A stretch of 64,000 nucleotides of DNA from contig OY856186.1 of NCBI GenBank assembly GCA_963693315.1, forward strand, positions 373,555,663 through 373,619,662, in the 5' to 3' direction. Under the pieces are notes generated by a model. The model saw nothing but the letters and a program-made list of their open reading frames with translations, was not told the origin of the DNA and did no database searches. Source of the stretch: Diogma glabrata. Lineage: Eukaryota; Arthropoda; Insecta; Diptera; Cylindrotomidae. Below, piece by piece: positions 55,909 to 64,000 of the stretch. The stretch's first letter is position 1. Every line of letters starts with the position of its first letter. A program made the translations under genes and the position numbers.

Positions 55909-57567
55909 TATTTCATCGGTTCCGAAATGTATCAACTTCAAACTAAGCAGTTAGCTCAGCATTATAAATCAACCGCATAGCCTTGCTCTGCATAGCACAG
56001 AGTCTAGACATTTTATTGTTTACTTATAAACACCTTCCCAGACATGACAACAATATTCCATACATAAGAGAATAAACACCTTAAAATTTAATATATTAAA
56101 AGTATCATAAGTGACATTTTGTCGTTCGGTTGCAGAACTATTATATTATTTTACATCTAGAACAAAATATGAAAATCAAATGATGTACGCTTATTCAGCT
56201 AAATGATTAAAGAAAAAGGAGTTAAAATTATGCAGTTATATGCTTCTTTTATACCACTAAAGATCCACACTGCATTCTGATTTCCTTTCACCATTTGTTA
56301 TAAGACTGGTTTTCCCAGCTGAATATCATATTTCTTTAACCGTTTTGGTAACAATTTTCACATTTTTTACTGTTTTTCGCATGAGCATTCCTAAGCTAGT
56401 ATATAACAACTACAATGCGCACAGTTTATAATTTACAGCAGGATCTCCGGGGATGATTTGGTTATAACAAACAACTCATTTCGTTTTGTTTTTTGTTTGT
56501 TTTTGTTTTATCTCAGACGTTATGAAAGATGTAAGAATAAATTTTTATTTAATTTTAAAATTTTTGTTTAACTTAAAACAAATATCAAATTGATAAATGG
56601 CAAGTTATTACTTTGTGTTTTTATTTAAGAATAAGACGCTTTTGATAAAACAGTTCTAAGAAATATCGTAATATAAGATTATTAACTTTCGGTGAGATTT
56701 TTAAAGTTTTTTATTTTTGTTTGACAAGAATACAAAATTGTTGCAAATTGCGAAATCTCTATTTCATTTTTGAAGATCTTTACCGCTTATTATTAATTTT
56801 TTTGGTTGGATGTATCACCCAATGGCCGGGTGGAGCAATTTGAAAACGATTTAGCTTTCCGCACTATTTTGAAATTATTCTGAAATTTTGTGGCGATGAT
56901 TTTTCACGTCACTGTTATGCAGCGGTACCCACAAATGCTTGGATGTCGAATCGAAAATTTATAATTTTGGTTGTATGTATTAAAAACTTCGGCTTTGATC
57001 TCTCAACTCCCAGCGAATATTCCCAAAAAAACGCGATACCCAGAAAACATTTAACTTTACTGAAAAAATATGTATATCCTTTGAACCAAAAATCACTAAA
57101 TCAACACTAAAATTGATAAGCAGTCTAAGAGCTCCTCAGACTTCCGCTCTGGTTCAAGCTAATCAAACAACATACCTCGCTACCGTTTTGAACATGAAAC
57201 AATTGGTAACCAAATATCTGACCAAGCCAGAAAAGCAACGTAGCGCGTTACTCATGTATGAAAAATGTTAAAAAAATATGAATCCTTTTGGCAAGACCTG
57301 TACATCTGCTTCATCAGACCAAATCTAGTTTACTATGTGATCGACTAGTGCACAAACCTCAAATCCTATCATCTCCAAAACGGTTTTTAAATAATTTTCA
57401 ACCATTTGTGTAACTCACAAATGCTACTTAAAAATCTGATTCTTGTCGGACGCCAGCATTAATTAATTTGGAAACGAAACGAAATATTTATATGTGTCAT
57501 TTTTATAAAATATATCTATCGTTTCAATCAAATTTTAGTAACGTATAATATGTTTTTTACTTTTTAG

Positions 57568-57804
57568 CATTTTCCCTTCGCCACCAATAACACACCAATT
57601 AGTGACTTAGCAAAGTTTTATCGTGATTGTTTCAATGCACCACCATTACATGCATTCAACGAAATTCATCATGTTGAAGAACAACAAACAACAATAGATG
57701 ACTTAGCACAACAATTAGAACAATTCGAAACATCATTAGGTGATTATGATACACTTGTTACTTCCTTATGTTGCCAATCAGTTGATAATAATTCTAACAG
57801 TTAG
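57568..57804 (+). CDS. unrecognised host gene, last coding exon
   Basis: It follows a TTTTTAG acceptor, starts in phase 0 as required by the previous exon, and runs 78 codons to TAG (57802-57804). It reads HFPFATNNTPISDLAKFYRD, CFNAPPLHAFNEIHHVEEQQ and TTIDDLAQQLEQFETSLGDY, and ends VTSLCCQSVDNNSNS. The stretch IDDLAQQLEQFETSLGDYDT could form a short amphipathic or coiled-coil helix. Third codon positions are strongly A/T. With the two upstream exons it makes 300 residues. I recognise no family. An alternative end through the acceptor-like TTTCAG at about 59281-59286 cannot be excluded. Confidence 0.85.
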   Translation, partial: HFPFATNNTPISDLAKFYRDCFNAPPLHAFNEIHHVEEQQTTIDDLAQQLEQFETSLGDYDTLVTSLCCQSVDNNSNS

Positions 57805-58020
57805 AAAACACGGAATATCAGAGTCTATATCTTTTTTATTAAAAAAGATATTGATTTAAATGATTTATTGGTTTTTAACGAAAAGAAGATAAGGGTTTGA
57901 AAAAAATTAATGCCATGGTTAATAAGGATGAAAAAAGAATGGTTGTGATTGTGTCTTGTTGTTGTTTTTTTTACTGCTTATAAAACATTTTATTTTAATT
58001 AATTAATTTTATTTTAAAAT

Positions 58021-58026
58021 AATAAA
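58021..58026 (+). terminator. probable polyadenylation signal of the host gene
   Basis: AATAAA lies 217 bp after the stop codon. Another AATAAA lies about 25 bp further on. In this AT-rich DNA such hexamers are frequent, so the choice is tentative. Confidence 0.4.
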
Positions 58027-60325
58027 GTTTCAATTAACTATAAAAGTGTAATAAAAAATATATATATAATATGATTGGAAAAAGGCTATCACCTCTTTGT
58101 GAAAAACGAAAGTACTTATAGTCAAAATATTTTTTTTTCTTATTCTTATTGTTAATTATTTGAAGAAAAAAAAAGTATGGTAATTAAAGCGAAATAGTTG
58201 TGATAAATTGTATTACTATAAGAATAGTGTTTTGTATAATTCAAAAAGAGGAACGAATTGAAAAGGCCTTATTGTAAAAACTTTTTTTAAATTTAAACAT
58301 TTGGCAAAAAAAATTAAAATTTCGTATAACAATGAACAATTTATAGAAATGATAACATTTTAAATATATAAAATTATATCCTTATACAATGTAGGTAATA
58401 TAAGTAATTTTTAGAATTATTTAACTTTGAAACAGTTACTTAATTCAGTTTAAGAGATAACGAAAACGGAAAATGTTTGGGATCAAAATAATAGCTATAT
58501 GTACTGAGTACGCTAGTCAATTCTATTGTTGGTCGGATTAAATATGTAGGCTTTGTTTCGGTTTATGTAATATGGTAAAGGATTTTAATTTAAATGGCAT
58601 TAATTAATGTTTAAGCAAATAGAAACTCTTAATTTAATTTATATAACGGGTGAACCGTAAAATATTCCGGTCTCCTTAAACATAAATGTCACCAAGTGAC
58701 TATGTATCATTGTTACAATAATGTAAATCACCCATACTATTATTTTATAAAATAGAACACAAAAAACTTTTTCATAAAAATCTTACAACAAATCGATTTT
58801 AATTACTGATATATTTTTTTCTGTTAATGATCAGAGTTATTAAATACAAAAAGAAAAATCAATACACAAATAATCAATAAATTTTTTAAGATCAATTAGA
58901 ATTTAACTCATACATAAGACTGAAAGTTTTTAGTCCATATTCTTATTTAACTATAAAATCATTAAGTATTCTATAAATTGTTCAAAAAATTAAATACAGT
59001 AAAAATACAGAAAACATGAGATCCATGAGCTCAACTTTTTGTGTGATTAAACATCGAATGACTTTTTTAAGGACGAGTTTCACTAAAAATACAAATAAAA
59101 ACTAAATCCAACTAACTAAATCCATTTAATATGGTACTGTATTTAATTCAAAACAAAATGTTTTCACGATAATTTTTTACATATGATAATTAAGTTTTTA
59201 TACGATCAATTTGATTGGCTAATTATTCTTTCATTTTTTCTTCAATTAAAAAATTAAAATAAATTATTGTTTTCTTCAATTTCAGCTAAATTATTATCGC
59301 CAACAATTCAAACAATTCAAGAAGATAAACGATTTCATCATCGTAAATATATAATCCATCTTTATTAATTTTTTTTATGTTTAGTCAAATTAATCGTACT
59401 ATAAACTTAATCATCTGACTGATTATTATAAATAAAAGTTAAATTAAATAGTTAGAAGCTTTAAAAGAGGAGAAACGTGAAAACTAAAATTTAAATCACT
59501 TATAAATAATTCATTAAAATATAAGATTAAGAAGAACTCATTGTAATAAATATCAACATATTTGTTTTATAAGAATAATAATTAATATTTAAATTAAGCC
59601 ATATGAAAATAAATAATATAGATTAATATTATTTAATTTAAAATAATGCATCGTAAAGTTTATTATATAAAATGAAAATCAAAGCTTTTATATAATTAAA
59701 TAATTTATTAAATAATAATAAAATATTACGCTGCTATAAACCAAAATTTAATATGAAAAATAAATAAATTTTATAGTTATATTATTAATTTTATATTTTA
59801 TTTAAAACAAACAAAAAATAATCAATCTAGTTATATTGTTGTTAATTGGAAGTGAATTGATTTTATTTTTTATGCTTAAAATGATACGTGAGAGGTTAAA
59901 CATTGAATTTTTTGTAGTTTAGATAGTTCTAGATTTGTAATTTATTTTACTGGACCCCCAAACACACAGAACACTGTTTTTAACGTTTTAATTATTTTGC
60001 CGAAAAAACCTAACGAAATTTCGCAAAGTGACTCTAACGGCAGAAAAGTTCAATTACATTAAAAACAAATGTCATTTTTATAGGAGGGTTGTGACCTGTG
60101 ATCAGATAGAGTATCATGTGAAAGAAGCTAACTGCGGCTTCCGGATTTTTTGTAACATGTTTTGATTACATAATCACAAATCTGTCTGATATCAGGACTG
60201 ATTAATTATTAAATCGGTATAAAACCGAAAACAGATAGTAAATTTTAACTTTAACTCTTCGGTTCTTTCAGATTGGGTAACTTAAAAAAATATGACATTC
60301 CCAAAGACAGAAATAAAAATAAAAA
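58027..60325. other. AT-rich region downstream of the host gene
   Basis: Possibly 3' UTR at the start, then very AT-rich intergenic sequence. No genes or repeats are recognised, apart from a weak exon-like frame after 59286. Confidence 0.45.
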
Positions 60326-60592
60326 AATATCGTTCTTACTCCTAAATTGAAAGAAATATTTTGTTTCATTTGCTCACTTAAAAGCTTTCCTTTTTAATAA
60401 AAAACAACATATTTCTCTGAATGTTTTGTTCATTCCTGCAAGTATTGTTATTAAAATAAATAAAAAGGATGACGAAAAGTACTAATTTTCTTTTTCTGTA
60501 TTTCTGCATATGTGATGAAAGAAAAGAAAATCGACTCAAAAGAGTGAAATCAAAAAAATAAAAATTTTACTCTTACGAGTAAGAACGATATT
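60326..60592. repeat. inverted-repeat element (267 bp)
   Basis: AATATCGTTCTTACTC at the left and GAGTAAGAACGATATT at the right are a perfect 16-bp inverted pair. It is probably a small MITE; no target duplication is evident. Confidence 0.5.
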
Positions 60593-61209
60593 AAAAATAT
60601 AAAAATGTTAACCCATGATTATTATTTTGAGGAGTGATAAGAGTGCTCGAATAAAATAACACTGTCAACTAACTCTAGTAAAATTGAATAAATTCACAGA
60701 ACTACACAACCGGTTGGAAGTTTAAAAAAACCTGGATCGTTTAAGCCTTCTCGCAATGTTTGGTTTTGCTGATGATTGAGTAACCAGTATTTTTAAACAT
60801 TGTATGACGTTCACCTTGGTGTCAATAAAAACTCTTGTTTTTTAGCTAACACAATTTTCGGTTCCTTAGCTGTATCAAATTCGAAGTGAAGATTAGTGGC
60901 AGTGATACAACCCTAATACCAGTACTCCATTTCCATTCTATTTCTTCTCTTCATCCTATTATAATACAAATTACGGTTTTAAATTTATTCACTATCCATA
61001 CAGTATCTTCACATAACACATACGGTGTCTTTAAACTTCCAGGCAAACATTGAGCGATGAGTTATTTTTATTTTGTGTAATATAAATTCCGATTTACAAT
61101 GCATCAATAATATTTTAATAATTATTTTCAATTAGCTAAACGAACCTGTTAATTTTTTTGTTCTTAAATTTACGTCACAATACTCCCCCACAGGTGAATG
61201 GTGAGTGAG
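60593..61209. other. AT-rich region without recognised features
   Basis: Nothing identifiable. Confidence 0.45.
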
Positions 61210-61290
61210 TTTTTTTTTTAATAAAAAGTGTTGTGTTATAAGAATTACAGTATGTGTCACAACAACACATAGACACCTTTTAGGACCTAA
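61210..61290 (-). repeat. CR1-like 3' tail with poly-A end
   Basis: On the minus strand it reads TTAGGTCCTAAAAGGTGTCT, ATGTGTTGTTGTGACACATA and ACACAACACTTTTTATT, then an A-run. Confidence 0.7.
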
Positions 61291-63539
61291 GAATCAAATT
61301 AACAGCGGCGTTTTGGAGATTAGCCAGGTAAGCAATTCTGTAACCTCAGCAAGTAAAATCTCTACTGTAATCTGTGAGCATTAAGTTGCACTGCTAATCG
61401 GTTGAGGATAGTTCCCCGTTTGGATTACTCTGGAGTCTTTGTTATCGTTACACAACCCAAAATGTTTTACCATTACAAATTTTTAGGTAGGTAGCCATGC
61501 GATCTTCGTAGACATGTCGCGACGTGATGGTTTTGAGAATTTGCTTGAATCTACAATATGATTTATTGTCACTGTGGTAGACAAATCGTAAACACAAGCG
61601 AGCTCGTCGGCTATGACACTGCTTTTACCCGATATGTCTGCCGTGAGATGTCCAATTTTTTAAATTTGCTTTTAACGCAGAGATAAAATATTTGTAGTCC
61701 GTGTACGAAATGAAATGTTTTATGATTTGTAACTATGATTGATTATATGCTGTGTCGGTGAGTTTGACGGAATAGAAGTTACTAAACATTCACGACTTGT
61801 TGCTTTATAGTAGTCTCAATAGCTATGTTCGATGCGTTTAAGCTTTATTGGCTAGTGAGTTAAGCATATGACTTCGCTAAGGTGTTTTTTGTCTATACTG
61901 AAAGCAAGCGTTGAATGTATGATTAGTTGAAATGTCTGTTTCTGGGACTTTATACCATATAGGTAAATTGGCATAATATGGAAGTGGTGCGTACATCAGC
62001 AGGATTTTTCTTCGATTTTCGGTTTTATTGGTATTTTTGTTGTCTTTTTGGGGGTCACCATTTGAAGGCTAGTACCATCCTGGTACCCACACTTCACCAC
62101 TGATTACTATACTTCTTTTGGGAGAACAGTAAACCCTTTATTATTTCACTACTAATTTCCTTTTATTCTAATCCAAAAAAAAAAACGTTTCTACTTTTAT
62201 TTTTTTAATGATTTGTTAGACATGGTTAACACATTAAATATGAAAAATTCATTATTCAGACTCTTTGAATATCCGAAGATACCATGTCAATACTTGTACA
62301 TTATTTTTAATATATTGTGCATTGGACATTTTAATAAAATAAATCAAATAGTATTTCAATAACTATTTTCAATTAGCCTTTTTACAACGTTGCTCAACAA
62401 CTATTTAATATTAACACAAATAAGAACAAAGCTGCGAAGGTTATATATAAATAAATTTTCACTATAGTGAATAACTGATATGAACCAGACTTTATAATCA
62501 ATCCAAGTCCATCTAGTTTGTTCTCGCAAATCATTTAAACATATTTGTGTGTCATCTAAATTATTTATTCAAATCGCAAATTTCTCAAATAAATCAAAAT
62601 AAAATATAAAATCCCATCTGGTATTTGGTAGAATAACTAATAAAAGTTAAGTTTCTATGTTTACAGCAATAAGTTTCTCAAAAATGTTTCCGAACAATTA
62701 AATATATACAATTTCAGCTTACTTTTTGTTTCCCACAAATCTATTTAATATTTCAATGTTTCTTAAAATGTTGGATAATAGTGTTGCATGCAACAATTAA
62801 AACGAGGTTTACCTAAAACGTTATATTAAAAATCATGAAAAATAAAATCAATTAACTTCTTTTAGCTTGTTATTAATATAAGATAATTAATTTTTTACCA
62901 GGTTGTAAACTAATTTGCTTGTTTTTAAGAAAATGTTTGCTTTAATTATTTTTGATATTTATTTGAATTTTTATTATTCTTTTTCAGAATACTGAATATA
63001 TAAAAGAAAAATCAAGAAAACAAATATGTTCGAGATGTAAATATTATTTTAATTTCAAATTTTGCCAAATTTATAAATGATTTAATTTTTAAGTTTAGAG
63101 GTTTAAGTTGTTAAACTGGTTCCTTAGTGTTAGTATTATTTGATCTCTTTTTTATATTATCATTAACTATCAACGTTAATTTTCAGGTTACACTAAACTA
63201 ATTTGCTAAAAATAATTGTTATGCTTTATGGTGTTGTTTCGTAAGAAACACAACCAACAAAGTATCTTGTTAAAAAGTTCAAATGCTCCAATCAACATTA
63301 ATAGTTAATGTTGCACTAATATTGCTGGATTTTAACCTCCAGATTTTTCTTGATAAATTCTTTAAAATTTTACTAAAATCTTAATCGTTAACTAAACAAC
63401 AAATTTTTGTTATGTTTCGTTGCAGAACGTTGTCGTTTTGTTTTTGTGTCACTACTCTGACTTGTTTATTAAGACCATTATGTATATTTCTTGATATAAT
63501 TCTTGACAGAGGTCATTTTGTAAGTGTAAGTTACAATAT
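61291..63539. other. region without recognised genes
   Basis: 61300-62100 is less AT-rich than its surroundings but contains no open frame that I can place. 62213-62292 is the third copy of the dispersed repeat at 54788. The rest is AT-rich. Confidence 0.4.
62213..62292 (+). repeat. dispersed repeat unit, copy 3
   Basis: TGTTAGACATGGTTAACACA, TTAAATATGAAAAATTCATT and GAATATCCGAAGATACCATG resemble the units at 54788 and 55183. Confidence 0.45.
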
Positions 63540-63712
63540 TGCAATTGTTGCATACGAATGGAATGGTTTGCCGAAATCCATAGTCTCAGGTGGGTTCAAT
63601 CCGCAGAGGTTTAAAAAAGCGTTCATCAAAACCTTAGAGCGCAAGTTGTTATGGGACCTAGGTCTTAAAAGGTATTGTGTTGTGACACATATTGTAAACC
63701 CTATAACAATAT
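63540..63712 (+). pseudogene. CR1-like retrotransposon 3' end (last coding block plus tail)
   Basis: AYEWNGLPKSIVSGGFNPQR is the closing W-N-x-L-P block of the CR1-like polymerase, also seen at 53439-53711. It is followed without interruption by FKKAFIKTLERKLLWDLGLK and the 3' tail (ACCTAGGTCTTAAAAGGTAT, GTTGTGACACATATTGTAAA, CCCTATAAC). This copy links the orphan tails elsewhere in the window to their parent element. It is 5'-truncated before 63540 and lacks a poly-A. Confidence 0.7.
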
Positions 63713-63867
63713 AGGTACAATTGTACCTTAACTTTTACTTTTCTTGTAGAAGCCGGAGAGGGTTAAAGTTTTATGAAATCTCTACATTTTCCTGCTGGAT
63801 CATGCAGAATTAATTTTAGAGTGGATTTTCATTATCATAATAGGCGGTAAAGGTACAATTGTACCTT
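63713..63867 (+). repeat. pair of identical 17-bp direct repeats, each containing a 14-bp palindrome
   Basis: AGGTACAATTGTACCTT occurs at 63713-63729 and at 63851-63867. GGTACAATTGTACC is a perfect palindrome. The first copy lies directly at the end of the CR1-like tail. The intervening 121 bp is unrecognised. Confidence 0.75.
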
Positions 63868-64000
63868 CATACCTTTTATATGAAGAATTTAATATATTAT
63901 TACGACTTTTCTAATTGTTTTAATGTTTTTTATTATAAAAAAAATTTCAGTTTCGTTATATAAAAAAAAAGTCAGACAAGTGCGAATAAAATTCGCTCGT
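63868..64000. other. AT-rich end of window
   Basis: No features. Confidence 0.4.

Larger units (their letters stand above)
44850..57567 (+). other. host gene intron (12.7 kb)
   Basis: GTGAGT donor, TACTTTTTAG acceptor. It contains element B, a MITE fragment, the CR1-like/jockey complex and a mariner-type MITE. 44850-46861, 54030-54787 and 55909-57567 show nothing recognisable. Confidence 0.7.

Noticed and set aside
57055..57400. Possible retroelement coding near 57.1-57.4 kb
   Set aside because: A frame of about 48 codons with R/Q/T-rich text was seen, but no RT, integrase or transposase motif.
59287..59370. Possible alternative last exon after TTTCAG
   Set aside because: The acceptor is plausible and a short frame follows, but exon 57568-57804 already provides a proper ending and there is no independent support.
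1..64000. CRISPR arrays, bacterial operons, rRNA genes
   Set aside because: No regularly spaced direct repeats, no prokaryotic-type gene layout and no rRNA-like sequence were seen; the window is eukaryotic in character.

Overview
This window looks like a stretch of an AT-rich insect (arthropod) genome. It carries no bacterial-type operons, has canonical GT..AG introns, and is filled with fossils of eukaryotic mobile elements (copia, jockey, CR1-like and RTE-like retroelements, hAT, Tigger/pogo, Helitron and several families of small inverted-repeat elements). The species cannot be named from the sequence.

The only host gene I can support is on the + strand. Three coding exons (21796-21988, 44375-44849, 57568-57804) have matching splice phases and encode the last 300 residues of a protein I do not recognise. 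The introns are 22.4 kb and 12.7 kb and hold most of the transposon debris. The first exon(s) are not seen and probably lie upstream of the window.

Layout. 1-1.3 kb: 3' end of a non-LTR retrotransposon with A-rich and TAAA-repeat tail. 2.5-4.7 kb: a hAT element with both termini and an 8-bp target duplication, carrying a nested Helitron-like composite. 6.5-10.3 kb: a degenerate Ty1/copia element with two LTRs, minus strand. 14.6-15.5 kb: Tigger/pogo transposase relic. 16-16.8 kb: CR1-like tail followed by an inverted-repeat cluster. 18.1 kb: tRNA-derived, SINE-like sequence. 18.45-19.9 kb: second copy of the Helitron-like composite. 20.2 kb: TA-flanked MITE. 21.8-57.8 kb: host gene. Its first intron holds an RTE-like RT relic split by a MITE, several further MITEs, a third partial composite (31.3-31.95 kb), a second hAT relic (32-34.07 kb) and a transposon with about 600-bp terminal inverted repeats (34.5-37.4 kb). 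Its second intron holds another transposon with about 960-bp inverted repeats (46.9-49.4 kb) and a nested CR1-like/jockey complex (50.0-54.0 kb). 57.8-64 kb: mostly AT-rich sequence with short repeats and a CR1-like 3' end at 63.5 kb.

The most interesting observations are: (i) two long-TIR transposons that keep complementary N- and C-terminal parts of what looks like one transposase-like protein family, one of them with its last coding segment inside the TIR so that it exists as a mirror copy; (ii) a nearly perfect 169-bp inverted duplication of the jockey RT catalytic segment with a 6-nt loop; (iii) a composite repeat (Helitron helicase end + CR1-like tail + hairpin-rich block) at several loci, with a shared derived insertion that orders their history; (iv) an unrecognised host gene with very large introns.
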